The notes: generated by a model not told the origin, from the sequence alone. Positions 33,596-41,330 are shown, counted from the stretch's first letter. The stretch: 64,000 nucleotides of DNA from Arthrobacter sp. Leaf337 (GCF_001423745.1 NZ_LMPC01000012.1:375981-439980), one strand, 5' to 3'. Numbers and translations: made by a program.

Positions 33596-34671
33596 GAGCG
33601 GTCCCCCTTCAGGGTCAGGGCGCCTAATTGCGCGTCGTCCCGCATGGCGTGGTGTTGGCGGATGTACAGCGACAGGTCCGCCATGCGTTTTCCGTACTTT
33701 TCGTTGAAGGCCAGCGGGCCCGGGCCCAGGTTTTGGGCCACCACAGCCTGGATGCGTTCGACGGCGGCGGCGACGGTTCCGCGGACGCGCAGCGCCTCGC
33801 TCCAGGCACCGGAGCCGGACAGTTCCCCGGCGTCAATCCGTTCGGCCGTGCGCGCCAGGTAGCCGGACACGGAGGCGATGATCCGGTCCGCTTCGCCTAA
33901 GTGGGCCAGGGCGATCTGGTCCGGTTCACGCCCTTTGTCCGCAGCTGCGGACAGCGCGGAGCTGAAGTCGCGGGCCACGGCAACGGCTCCGCCGAACCAG
34001 CAGGCTGCAACGCCCATGCCTCCCCAGGCGAAGCCCGGGCGCTGGAAATACCAGCCCGATGCACCCACCGGAACGGCGCTGACGCCGTCGAAGTGCACGG
34101 TACCGCTGGGGATTTCGCGCAGGCCCCGGCTGGTCCACAGCGGCGTCTCGCAGGACACCCCGGGAGTGTGCAGGTCGACGGCGAAGGCGGCCCTGCCTCC
34201 GTCTGCAAGATGCGCGGTCAGCACAGCGCCGTCCAGGTGGGCAGCGAGCGAGCACCAGGGCTTGGATCCGTTCAGGCGATAATTCCCGGCGCCGTCCGGA
34301 GTAGCCTCAAGCCGCAGCCCCGGCCCCTCCGCGGCAAAAACGCCCCAGGCGCCGTCAGTTGATGATTCACCGATCGGGAAACCCGCTTGGGAACCGGACT
34401 GGGCCAGGATGGCCAGCGCATCGAGGTGCGGTTCAAGCACGCGGCCGGCCGCGACGTCGACGGAAGTCACGGAAGCAAGAAGTTCCCAGAGCCGCGCCGT
34501 GCTGCCTTCGCCGGGCCGGGGCGCCGTCCGTCCCGTGTCCCGCGCCAGTGCAATAAGCGCCGGCACGTCTCCTGCCGCGTCGCGCACGGCCTCAAGCATC
34601 GTGGCCAGGGTTTCGGGCGGTTCCGCTGCGGAACCGATGCGCACCGGGCGCGGCTTTGCCTCGGGATCCAT
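33589..34671 (-). CDS. Acyl-CoA-dehydrogenase-like flavoprotein
   Basis: 360 residues, somewhat short for the family. The mid-domain is recognisable (GAWGVFAAEGPGLRLEATPDGAGNYRLNGSKPWCSLAAHLDGAVLTAH) as is the C-terminal helical bundle (RPGFAWGGMGVAACWFGGAVAVARDF). I do not see the usual catalytic-Glu context of fatty acyl-CoA dehydrogenases, so it may act on a non-CoA substrate or be a flavin monooxygenase-like relative. It heads the tight three-gene set with the PIG-L/methyltransferase fusion and glycosyltransferase. The dps gene ends 22 nt upstream, so it may be part of the same transcript. Confidence 0.78.
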   Translation of the reverse strand: MDPEAKPRPVRIGSAAEPPETLATMLEAVRDAAGDVPALIALARDTGRTAPRPGEGSTARLWELLASVTSVDVAAGRVLEPHLDALAILAQSGSQAGFPIGESSTDGAWGVFAAEGPGLRLEATPDGAGNYRLNGSKPWCSLAAHLDGAVLTAHLADGGRAAFAVDLHTPGVSCETPLWTSRGLREIPSGTVHFDGVSAVPVGASGWYFQRPGFAWGGMGVAACWFGGAVAVARDFSSALSAAADKGREPDQIALAHLGEADRIIASVSGYLARTAERIDAGELSGSGAWSEALRVRGTVAAAVERIQAVVAQNLGPGPLAFNEKYGKRMADLSLYIRQHHAMRDDAQLGALTLKGDRSW

Positions 34672-34693
34672 TCCGCTGGCCGTGGCGCCGGCG

Positions 34694-35173
34694 TCAGCCG
34701 TGGTCCGGTGCCGTGACTGAAGCCCCCGCCGACATGGTCTCGGCGTTCACCATCCAGGCCAGCTGTTCCAGTCGCGCAATGCCGGCGTGGAGGAGGTCGG
34801 CGCTGGTGGGATCTTCCTCGTCCACCTCGTCATGGACGTCACGCATGGTCTTCACGGTGCGCTCCAGCCGGGCCGTGATCAGTTTGACGGCGTCCTTAGT
34901 GGAGGTGAGTCCTTCGGGGAACTGTTCCAGCCGGGTGCCGGCGGACACCGTGGTGCTCCTGCCGTCCGGCAGGGCATGCAGGGCGCGCATCCGCTCAGCC
35001 GTTTCATCTGCGAACAGCCGCACGCTGGTAACGATTTCATCGAGCTGCAGGTGGAGGTCGCGGAAGTTGGTTCCCACGATGTTCCAGTGCGCCTGCTTGC
35101 CCTGGACGTGAAGTTCGATCAGGTCCGTCAGGACCATCTGGAGATTGCTGGCAAGGGTCGGTGAAGCCTTCAT
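34694..35173 (-). CDS. dps: Dps-type DNA-protecting ferritin
   Basis: 159 residues. Dps assembles into dodecamers, oxidises and stores Fe2+ and shields DNA. The ferroxidase signature is visible: HVQGKQAHWNIVGTNFRDLHLQLDEIVTSVRLFADETAERMRAL, with His, Asp and Glu ligands. ATG 35173 follows GGAGGAAG. The promoter region contains the palindrome CTAAG-CATA-CTTAG at 35227-35240, a possible binding site for an iron or peroxide regulator. The gene is 22 nt upstream of the acyl-CoA-dehydrogenase-like gene, on the same strand, hinting that this gene set responds to oxidative or starvation stress. Confidence 0.92.
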   Translation of the reverse strand: MKASPTLASNLQMVLTDLIELHVQGKQAHWNIVGTNFRDLHLQLDEIVTSVRLFADETAERMRALHALPDGRSTTVSAGTRLEQFPEGLTSTKDAVKLITARLERTVKTMRDVHDEVDEEDPTSADLLHAGIARLEQLAWMVNAETMSAGASVTAPDHG

Positions 35174-35226
35174 TTCTTCCTCCACTGCAGGCGATGCGGG
35201 ACGGGTTCGTCCGGCATTAGCCTATT

Positions 35227-35240
35227 CTAAGCATACTTAG
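35227..35240 (-). promoter_or_regulatory. Operator-like palindrome in the dps promoter
   Basis: CTAAG-CATA-CTTAG is a perfect inverted repeat about 54 nt upstream of the dps start. On the minus strand its right part overlaps TAGAAT, a fair -10 box, so a bound regulator would block RNA polymerase. The TTAG-rich form recalls DtxR/IdeR-type boxes but is not a full match. Confidence 0.55.
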
Positions 35241-35258
35241 CATTTTGGCGGCGTGACG

Positions 35259-35936
35259 TCACTTGACCAGGGCCAGCGCGAAGCCGTCCCAGCCCTTCGA
35301 ACCCACTGTTTGCATGACCGTCGCGTCCAGCCGGGGGTCCTCCCCCATCATTTCCAGTGCGGTGATGATCCCCGGCGCGTTGACCTCGTCCAGAGACGGA
35401 TCGAGCAGCGCGCCCTCCCACACCACGTTGTCCATCACAATCGCGGTGCCCGGCCGGCCCAGCCTGATGGCCCAGTCCAGGTACTGCGGGTTGTTTTCCT
35501 TGTCGGCATCGATGAACACAAAATCGAAAGGGCCGCGCCCGTCATTATGCAGCCCGGGAAGGGTGTCCAGTGCGGCACCCACGCGGATGTCCACTTTGTG
35601 CCCGACTCCGGCAGCGTCCACGTTGGCGCGCGCCACGCGGGCATGTTTGGGGAGGTACTCGCACGTGACGAGTTTGCCGTCGTCGGGCAGTCCCTGGGCC
35701 ATCCAGATGGTGCTGAAACCGGCCAAGGTGCCGATTTCGAGGACCCGCCGGGCGCCCGAAAGCTGCACCAGCAGCTTGAGCAGCTTCCCGGCGTTGGGCG
35801 CCACCTCGATGGCCGGCATTCCGGCGTCGACGGCGGAAGTAACGGCCCGCTTCAGCGGGCTGCCGGGGCGGACGACGACGTCGGTCAGGTACTTCTCCAC
35901 AGCCACCCATTGGGGCTCGGGCCGGTGCTCAATCAT
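35259..35936 (-). CDS. O-methyltransferase (class I, caffeoyl-CoA type)
   Basis: 225 residues. The SAM-binding motif is RRVLEIGTLAGFSTIWMAQGL at about residue 63, followed by VTCEYLPKHARVARANVDAAG, the metal-binding DFVFIDADKENNPQYLDWA, and IVMDNVVWEG. This pattern fits the divalent-metal-dependent O-methyltransferase family 3 that includes catechol and caffeoyl-CoA methyltransferases and bacterial Rv0187-like proteins. The substrate is not known. No Shine-Dalgarno sequence precedes ATG 35936; GAGACT six nt upstream could be a leaderless -10 box. Confidence 0.88.
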   Translation of the reverse strand: MIEHRPEPQWVAVEKYLTDVVVRPGSPLKRAVTSAVDAGMPAIEVAPNAGKLLKLLVQLSGARRVLEIGTLAGFSTIWMAQGLPDDGKLVTCEYLPKHARVARANVDAAGVGHKVDIRVGAALDTLPGLHNDGRGPFDFVFIDADKENNPQYLDWAIRLGRPGTAIVMDNVVWEGALLDPSLDEVNAPGIITALEMMGEDPRLDATVMQTVGSKGWDGFALALVK

Positions 35937-35992
35937 GGGCCCAGTCTCGCAGTTGCCTTTGCTGCGTGGGAAGGAGAAACCAGAGGCGGGAA

Positions 35993-36343
35993 TTAGCCGG
36001 CGTCGGCGATGGCGCTTTCCAGCCGCTCCACTTTGGCGGTGAGCTCGCCCGAATACCCGGGGCGGATATCCGCCTTGATGACCAGTGACACACGGCTGCC
36101 GAAACGCCCGACAGCTTCGGTGGCCTCCTTCACCACGGCGAACACCTCATCCCACTCACCTTCGATGGTGGTGAACATGGAGTCCGTGCGGTTGGGCAGG
36201 CCGGAATCCCGGACAATCTTGACGGCGGCAGCGACGGCGTCGTGGACCGAAGCGTCTGCGGATGCCGCGGAGGAGACATCACCGGAATCAGCGGTGAGGT
36301 GCGCAGGCTGGCCGGAGGGTGCAACTGAGAATGCGAGCAACAT
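35993..36343 (-). CDS. MTH1187/YqgV-type thiamine-binding-like protein
   Basis: 116 residues of the DUF77/MTH1187 family, small ferredoxin-like-fold proteins that bind thiamine or its parts. The start MLLAFSVAPSG and the stretch IVRDSGLPNRTDSMFTTIEGEWDEVFAVVKEATEAV are the family marks, ending VSLVIKADIRPGYSGELTAKVERLE. A Ser/Ala-rich insert of about 20 residues (ADSGDVSSAASADAS) separates the first strand from the helix. No YkoE/ThiXYZ transporter genes lie nearby. ATG 36343 is preceded by CAGACT six nt upstream rather than a ribosome site. Confidence 0.8.
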   Translation of the reverse strand: MLLAFSVAPSGQPAHLTADSGDVSSAASADASVHDAVAAAVKIVRDSGLPNRTDSMFTTIEGEWDEVFAVVKEATEAVGRFGSRVSLVIKADIRPGYSGELTAKVERLESAIADAG

Positions 36344-36444
36344 GGACCCAGTCTGCCACAGCGGAATTTCCCCATACATTCGTCATATAGGGAGCACATT
36401 CGCGGCTACCAATCAGTAACCCGGGCGCTCAGGCCCAGCGTTGC

Positions 36445-36450
36445 TAACCT
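36445..36450 (+). promoter_or_regulatory. -10 hexamer of a leaderless promoter (TetR gene)
   Basis: TAACCT ends 6 nt before ATG 36457. No Shine-Dalgarno sequence is present. Confidence 0.55.
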
Positions 36451-36456
36451 TGAAAA

Positions 36457-37092
36457 ATGAACCTCGCAGTGGAACGCAAGCCCCTCCGTGCGGATGCTGC
36501 GCGCAATGTGGACAAGATCATCACCGCCGCCCGCAACTGCTTCCGTGAGTACGGCCCGGAAGTGCCGTTGCAGACCATCGCCGTCACGGCCGGCGTCGGT
36601 CCCGCAACCCTGTTCCGGAACTTCGCGGACAAGGAACAGTTGGTTCTTGCCGCGCTCAACCGCCAGCTGCGGCTGATGGTGGACCCCGTGATCGACGACG
36701 CCCTGGCCGGCCCTGATGCCGCCGACGGGCTGTTCCGCGTGATCGATGCGCTGATGGCAGCCGCCAGCGAGGATGCCAACCTGCTCGGGGCCGTGGCCGG
36801 ACGGCGCGGCCTGCTGACCGGAATCACCGGCAGCCTCTTTGAGTCCGTGGCCGTCCTGCTGGGCCGCGGCCAGGGTCAGGGGACCCTGCGCACTGACATT
36901 TCCATGACTGACGTGATCCGCCTGCTGGCCATGCTGATCGGTGTTGTGGACACCATGGAACCCGGGTCCGATGCCTGGCGGCGCCCCGTAGCGCTGGTGG
37001 AGGACGCTATCCGCACGGAACGGCCCCACCGGCCGCTGCCTCCCCAGTCGCCGCTCCCGGGCACGGCCTTCGATTCAATCGTCCTGCCCTGA
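36457..37092 (+). CDS. TetR-family transcriptional regulator
   Basis: 211 residues. Residues about 15-60 are the TetR helix-turn-helix (NVDKIITAARNCFREYGPEVPLQTIAVTAGVGPATLFRNFADKEQLVLAAL). The C-terminal ligand domain has the SBP/TetR-C33-like look (VIDDALAGPDAADGLFRVIDALMAAASEDANLLGAV). The target is unknown; no divergent transporter is adjacent, since the thiamine-binding-like gene is the only divergent neighbour. Its last 18 bp overlap the end of the convergent small gene. Confidence 0.88.
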   Translation: MNLAVERKPLRADAARNVDKIITAARNCFREYGPEVPLQTIAVTAGVGPATLFRNFADKEQLVLAALNRQLRLMVDPVIDDALAGPDAADGLFRVIDALMAAASEDANLLGAVAGRRGLLTGITGSLFESVAVLLGRGQGQGTLRTDISMTDVIRLLAMLIGVVDTMEPGSDAWRRPVALVEDAIRTERPHRPLPPQSPLPGTAFDSIVLP

Positions 37093-37413
37093 TTCTTCCT
37101 CGGGCCGGTCTATGTCGTCAGGCGACCGCTCGTCATGTCGCCGGCCGGCGTCCTCGGACCCGCGGCTGTAGGACGCCCTGCCGTCGGGGGCGTTGATCTC
37201 GTCAAGGCGTTCGTTCAGGGCATGCGCCAGGATGTCCCGCTGCAACGCCGGCAGCGCGATGGCACCGTGGATGTAAGCCTCGACTTCAAACTGCCCTGCG
37301 ATGCCGCCAATGCTGAAATACCTCAGCCACAGCTCCTCAACGCGCAGGTCAGCGTTCCGGAGCATTTCCTCAAAGCGAAGCCTTTGCTCATCTTCGTCCT
37401 TGCCCAGGGCCAA
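37075..37413 (-). CDS. Small acidic protein of unknown function
   Basis: 112 residues from TTG 37413, not recognised. The N-terminal half is helical with EEMLRNADLRVEELWLRYFSIGGIAGQFEVEAYIHG, followed by LPALQRDILAHALNERLDE; the tail is highly charged (EDAGRRHDERSPDDIDRPEEESGQDD) and probably disordered. Similar small proteins accompany GAF-ANTAR genes in Arthrobacter-like genomes (impression, not checked). It starts 13 nt after the ANTAR gene stop with GGGGGTG as a possible ribosome site, so it is in an operon with it. Confidence 0.65.
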   Translation of the reverse strand: MALGKDEDEQRLRFEEMLRNADLRVEELWLRYFSIGGIAGQFEVEAYIHGAIALPALQRDILAHALNERLDEINAPDGRASYSRGSEDAGRRHDERSPDDIDRPEEESGQDD

Positions 37414-37426
37414 AGCGCACCCCCGC

Positions 37427-38146
37427 TCACCGGGGCAGCTGGGTGGAGGACACCAGCTCGGCGGATATGTCCCGCAGCGACCTCTTGGCCCGCCGCGACT
37501 CCATCAGGAGGTCCTGCATGGCCGTGTCCTCGTCAAGTCCGTGGCGGGCCATCAGGATTCCTTTGGCCACGGCAATGATTTCGCGGTGGGCCAGGGCGTC
37601 GCGGAGGTCCTCGCTAATCGTCCGGGCGCTCTCGCGGGCCTGGGCATTGATCAGGAAGATGGTGGCCTGCGCGGCGAAGAGTTCCAACAGGCGCACAGTG
37701 CCGGAGCTGAAGCTGTTCTCATTGCGGGCGTAGAGCTTGACGGCGCCCAAGGCGGATTCTCCGGCGAGCAGCGGTGCGCTGACGGAGGACCGCAGGCCCA
37801 GCTCGGTTGCCGCGCGGGCCCATTCCGGCCAGCGCCGGTCGTTCCGGACGTCGCTGACGAGCACGGGCTCGCCGCCGGCCCAGGCGAGGAGGCAGGGGCC
37901 CTGGCCCAAATTGTACTGGCGCGAGTCGGCAAGCTCCACCAACGTGTTGGAGGCACTCGCCGTATGTTTCCGGCCCTCAGCGTCTATCAGAGTGACGCCC
38001 GCGCCTGCGACGCCGGGCACGGCCGCTTCCGCGGCCGCGGTGATCAGCTCAAGGGCCCTGGATACCGTCTCGTCCGTCAGCAGGAGCTCCGAAGCGCGGG
38101 CGAAGATTGCCGCAAGTTCATCCGCGAGGGGTAGTTTCACCACCAT
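37427..38146 (-). CDS. GAF-ANTAR putative RNA-binding antiterminator (second)
   Basis: 239 residues. The GAF domain (about 15-165) includes AGVTLIDAEGRKHTASASN, LGQGPCLLAWAGGEPVLVSDVRND and LGLRSSVSAPLLAGESALGAVKLYA. The ANTAR domain is ALAHREIIAVAKGILMARHGLDEDTAMQDLLMESRRAKRSLRDISAELV. It lies between another GAF-ANTAR gene upstream (79 nt away) and a small acidic protein gene downstream. ATG 38146 is chosen for the MVVKLPLADELAAIF start; the frame is open further upstream. TATGCT in the AT-rich patch near 38200 (minus strand) may be a -10 box. Confidence 0.88.
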   Translation of the reverse strand: MVVKLPLADELAAIFARASELLLTDETVSRALELITAAAEAAVPGVAGAGVTLIDAEGRKHTASASNTLVELADSRQYNLGQGPCLLAWAGGEPVLVSDVRNDRRWPEWARAATELGLRSSVSAPLLAGESALGAVKLYARNENSFSSGTVRLLELFAAQATIFLINAQARESARTISEDLRDALAHREIIAVAKGILMARHGLDEDTAMQDLLMESRRAKRSLRDISAELVSSTQLPR

Positions 38147-38225
38147 GGCCGCACCCACTCCACTGCTTTGCCGCCCTTCGCCCGTTGACTGGAACTTTAA
38201 AAAGCATAGCCGCAAGGCGCGTCCC

Positions 38226-38963
38226 TTAGCCGTTGAAGTGGGCGGCGTCCGGTGTCGTATCGAATTTTCGCAGCAGGTCCTCGGCCACAACGCGGAGCTT
38301 GACGTTGCGGTTGCTGGAAACCTTGCTCAGGATCGCGAACGCTTCGGCCTGCGAACAGCGGCTCTGGCCCATCACAATTCCCGAGGCGAGGTTGATGCTG
38401 GTGCGTGATTTCAAGGCGTCGAGAAGGTCCTCATTGAGGTCCTTCGAGGCACCGATGCGCACAGCCAACCGCAGGGCTTTGCCGGCGCGGGCGGCGAACG
38501 CTTCGCAAATCACGACTGCCTCGTCGTCGAACGCCCCTGCTTCCGGGGCGAAAAACGACACGGATGCCGCGGCATCCGGATCCAGCCGCAGCGGGAGTGA
38601 CAGGACGCTGAGCTGTCCGGCCCTCATCACGCCGCGGTTGTAGCGCGGCCAGCGGGAGTCGGCCCGGGCATCGGGCACCGATACCGTAGCACCGGACTCC
38701 AGGGCAGCCAGCGAAGGACTTTGGCCGGTGGCCTGCTGAATTTCCTCAAGCAGCCTCGCCCCTGGTCCGCTGCCGGCGGACGTCACAGGCCGCCGGGAAC
38801 GCGTCAGGGTGACGGCGCACAGCACGGGAAGCCCGGTTGCCTTCCCGATGAAGCCGGCCGAGAATACACACAGTTCCCGGAGGAAGTCCTGCACATCGGC
38901 ACTCTCGAGGACGAGGTCCTGAAGCCGTTCCGCCAGGTACTGGCCCAGCCGGGCGCCGGTCAC
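38226..38963 (-). CDS. GAF-ANTAR putative RNA-binding antiterminator (third)
   Basis: About 245 residues. A GAF-like domain spans VFSAGFIGKATGLPVLCAVTLTRSR to VLSLPLRLDPDAAASVSFFAPEAG, and the C-terminal ANTAR domain is ALKSRTSINLASGIVMGQSRCSQAEAFAILSKVSSNRNVKLRVVAEDL. It closely resembles the gene at 11063 in the ANTAR part (LKSRxxIxxAxxxVMxQxRCSxxxA). GTG 38963 follows GGGGGCGGG; TTG 38996 is an alternative start. It is the first gene of a minus-strand run of three. Confidence 0.86.
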   Translation of the reverse strand: MTGARLGQYLAERLQDLVLESADVQDFLRELCVFSAGFIGKATGLPVLCAVTLTRSRRPVTSAGSGPGARLLEEIQQATGQSPSLAALESGATVSVPDARADSRWPRYNRGVMRAGQLSVLSLPLRLDPDAAASVSFFAPEAGAFDDEAVVICEAFAARAGKALRLAVRIGASKDLNEDLLDALKSRTSINLASGIVMGQSRCSQAEAFAILSKVSSNRNVKLRVVAEDLLRKFDTTPDAAHFNG

Positions 38964-39090
38964 AGCCCGCCCCCGGCTCCCGAATTCGCCGCCCAACGGC
39001 CCGAGGCCGGGAGATTGTGGCGGGCGTCACACGATATTAGAATTGTGGCGGTTACGCAGTCAGCCACTTTGTCTCGTTTTGGAGTTCGAC

Positions 39091-39135
39091 ATGGACTACG
39101 GACTACGCTCATTTTCCCTTCCGGTGCTGCCATGA
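39091..39135 (+). CDS. Putative 14-residue leader peptide (MDYGLRSFSLPVLP)
   Basis: ATG 39091 is preceded by TTTTGGAG at ideal spacing, a stronger ribosome site than that of the following gene. The 14 codons end in TGA that overlaps the ATG of the downstream gene (ATGA, 39132-39135). This arrangement predicts translational coupling. The peptide has no run of one amino acid that would indicate classic attenuation. Confidence 0.5.
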   Translation: MDYGLRSFSLPVLP

Positions 39136-39380
39136 CCCGCCAGCAGCTTGCCTTGCTCATGAACGGCGACGCCGACCCGCTGCTGGTTATTTCGTCGGCG
39201 AGCACGTCGGAACTGCAGGCCCTCACAGACGCCCTTTTCCGGGACCTGGATACGTCCCACCCGGTGTTTGGGGCGCAGGTCTGGTACGACCTTGCCTTGG
39301 AAGAGTTGGAGAACAGGAACAACGGAGCCTCCCCACAGGCCGACGACTTGGCTGATTCAGATGCGTTTGGCGCAGCCTAG
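39132..39380 (+). CDS. Small protein of unknown function
   Basis: 82 residues, not recognised. The sequence begins MTRQQLALLMNGDADPLLVISSASTSELQALTDALFRDLDTSHPVFGAQVWYDLALEELENR and ends in a short acidic, probably disordered tail. There is no membrane segment. Its start overlaps the stop of the 14-codon leader ORF. It is divergent from the GAF-ANTAR operon. Confidence 0.6.
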   Translation: MTRQQLALLMNGDADPLLVISSASTSELQALTDALFRDLDTSHPVFGAQVWYDLALEELENRNNGASPQADDLADSDAFGAA

Positions 39381-39419
39381 GCTGCGCTATTCGGCCTAGG
39401 TCAATACACCTGGGCTGCG

Positions 39420-39710
39420 CTATTCTGCCGGCTCGGCGCCAGCCTTCCGTTCTTCGTCCGGGGCTTGATCCTCGGCAGCGGCCTCGCCCCCAGGGGGCAA
39501 CGGCGTCTCTTTGTGGTGGGCCTTCATGTGCGCCTCGTGCAGCTGATCCGCTTCCTGCAGATGCTGCTGGAGTTTCTCCTCGGCGTCGCGTCGGCGGCGG
39601 GACATCTCGCGCATTTCACGGGTGGATTCGGATCCCGGCGATGGCACGTAGGGCCTGGATTTGGATTCTCTTTCGGCAGCAGGAACCGCGGGCGCTTGTT
39701 CTTCGCTCAT
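39420..39710 (-). CDS. Small charged, probably disordered protein
   Basis: 96 residues, no family recognised. It is rich in Glu, Arg, Ala and Pro (ERESKSRPYVPSPGSESTREMREMSRRRRDAEEKLQQHLQEADQLHEAHMKAHHKE) with a predicted helix at residues about 30-70 and flexible ends. The ATG at 39710 is preceded by CAGGAT six nt upstream rather than a ribosome site, so it may be leaderless. It lies between the small protein at 39132 (convergent) and azlD. Confidence 0.6.
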   Translation of the reverse strand: MSEEQAPAVPAAERESKSRPYVPSPGSESTREMREMSRRRRDAEEKLQQHLQEADQLHEAHMKAHHKETPLPPGGEAAAEDQAPDEERKAGAEPAE

Positions 39711-39762
39711 GGTGGCATCCTGCCACAGCACGGGCGGACCTACTAGGGCCGAACGGCCGTCA

Positions 39763-40074
39763 TCAGCTCCAACCCAGCAGCCGCAACCCGGCAGCAGCAC
39801 CGGCTCCGGCCAGGACCACCACCAGGAAAGGGGCCCGGAGCCATAGGGCGATTCCGGCCGCGGCCAGGGCGCCCATCCGGGCGTCAAGAGCCAGTGACTG
39901 GCCCGATGCCACTGCGTTCACAATGGTGAGCGAGGCCAGCAGGCCGATGGTCATGGTGCCCGCAATCCGGGACATCCGCGGGTTGCGCAGCAGGGTTGCC
40001 GGCACCAGATAGCCAAGGAGTTTCCAAGCGTAGCCAAGGAGGCAGGCAAGCAGCAGCCACATCCAAAGGCTCAT
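39763..40074 (-). CDS. azlD: AzlD-type branched-chain amino-acid transport protein
   Basis: 103 residues with three to four helices (MSLWMWLLLACLLGYAWKLLGYLVP, MTIGLLASLTIVNAVASGQ, LAAAGIALWLRAPFLVVVLAGAGAAAGLRLL). AzlD is the small subunit that works with AzlC to export branched-chain amino acids or analogues. Its ATG overlaps the azlC stop (ATGA), confirming the pair. Confidence 0.88.
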   Translation of the reverse strand: MSLWMWLLLACLLGYAWKLLGYLVPATLLRNPRMSRIAGTMTIGLLASLTIVNAVASGQSLALDARMGALAAAGIALWLRAPFLVVVLAGAGAAAGLRLLGWS

Positions 40075-40826
40075 CTGCCGGCCTCTTCCGCAGCGGGACC
40101 CTGACGCGGGTGTTGATGGTGCTCGGCGTAGGGATCCACATCGGGCTCCAGCCCCTCGTCGCTGCGGCCGTGGCTGAACCAGCCGATCGCCGCCGCCACA
40201 AATGCCGCTATCAAGATGGGAACTCCCGCGGGCACGAACGGCACGGCCAGCACCGTTGCCAGGGCGCACACCACTGCGATGGCCACCGGTTCGCGGCCCT
40301 TGAGCCGTGGCCAAAGAAGGCCGAGGAAGGCCGCCACGGCCGCGCCGTCGAGCCCCCATTGCTTGGGGTCCCCCAGCGCACTGCCCGCCAGCGCCCCGAC
40401 GGCAGTGAAAATATTCCAGAGCACGAAGATGCCGATGCCGGCCGTCCAGAATCCCCGCTTCTGTTCGTCGGGGTCCGTCTGCCCGGTACTGGTGGCCGTT
40501 GATTCGTCGATGGTGACGTGGGCGGCGGCGTACTTGCGCCACCCGCGCGGTTGCAGCAGGGCGTTGAGCTGCATGCCGTAGATGCCGTTGCGCATGCCCA
40601 GGAGCGTGGCCGCGCCCATCGCCGCCACCCCGGATCCGCCGCCGGCCACCACGCCGATGAACGCGAACTGCGAACCGCCGCTGAACAGAAGCAGGCTTAG
40701 CGCCATGGTCTGCCAAAAATCAAGCCCGGACGTGACGCCGAGCGCCCCGAAGGAAATCCCGTAGAGGCCGGTGGCGATGCTGATGGACAGCCCCACCCGC
40801 ACGGCCGGAGACTGAAGCAGCTTCAC
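40071..40826 (-). CDS. azlC: AzlC-type branched-chain amino-acid permease
   Basis: 251 residues, about six helices. The family marks are VGLSISIATGLYGISFGALGVTSGLDFWQTMALSLLLFSGGSQFAFIGV and TLLGMRNGIYGMQLNALL, with HVTIDESTATSTGQTD in the middle loop. Together with AzlD it exports branched-chain amino acids. A polar, His-rich C-terminal tail (DPYAEHHQHPRQGPAAEE) is unusual. GTG 40826 overlaps the stop of the upstream DoxX-like gene by 4 bp, so the three genes form one operon. Confidence 0.88.
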   Translation of the reverse strand: MKLLQSPAVRVGLSISIATGLYGISFGALGVTSGLDFWQTMALSLLLFSGGSQFAFIGVVAGGGSGVAAMGAATLLGMRNGIYGMQLNALLQPRGWRKYAAAHVTIDESTATSTGQTDPDEQKRGFWTAGIGIFVLWNIFTAVGALAGSALGDPKQWGLDGAAVAAFLGLLWPRLKGREPVAIAVVCALATVLAVPFVPAGVPILIAAFVAAAIGWFSHGRSDEGLEPDVDPYAEHHQHPRQGPAAEEAGR

Positions 40827-41299
40827 TGCCCGGCCCCGGGAACACACCGCGTCCCGGCAGGACGGAACGGCTTTCGCAGGCTCCAGGCCCAGAGGATCAG
40901 CGGCACCTGAAGCGGAAGCCGGGCGGTGTGCACCTTCCGCTGCCCCGGCGTTCCGGCCGGACCGTACGCGCGGCGCAAGGCGTCGGCATGCCCGGCAACG
41001 AAGGCCGTGAACATGGCAGTAACGCCCCAGGCGACCGGTTGGCGGGTGGCCGGGATCAGGAGTCCGACGGCGGCGCCCGCCTCGAGCAGGCCGCTGAGCG
41101 CCACCCATTCATCACGGGTCATCACCGCATACGGGCCGTTGGGCCGGGCGCCGGAGTCGTCACAACACAGGAAATCGGGAACCACTTGGTAAAAGAACGC
41201 GGGTTCGCGGAAATGCTTCATGGCGCTGGCCAGCAGCAGGGCGCTCAGGGCAGTCGCTGAGAGGGTCTGGGTGGCCCGGCCGGACCAGGTGAATGGCAT
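40823..41299 (-). CDS. DoxX-like small membrane protein
   Basis: 158 residues with four helices in the DoxX/MauE-like arrangement: [59 protein letters not shown], and [18 protein letters not shown]. DoxX proteins occur in thiosulfate and redox contexts, but many have unknown roles. A short inserted loop contains adjacent Cys residues (DFLCCDDSG). It overlaps azlC by 4 bp and leads that operon. The divergent ABC exporter starts 45 nt away. Confidence 0.75.
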   Translation of the reverse strand: MPFTWSGRATQTLSATALSALLLASAMKHFREPAFFYQVVPDFLCCDDSGARPNGPYAVMTRDEWVALSGLLEAGAAVGLLIPATRQPVAWGVTAMFTAFVAGHADALRRAYGPAGTPGQRKVHTARLPLQVPLILWAWSLRKPFRPAGTRCVPGAGQ

Positions 41300-41330
41300 G
41301 GATCCATGCAACCACAGGCGCCGCGCGGCG

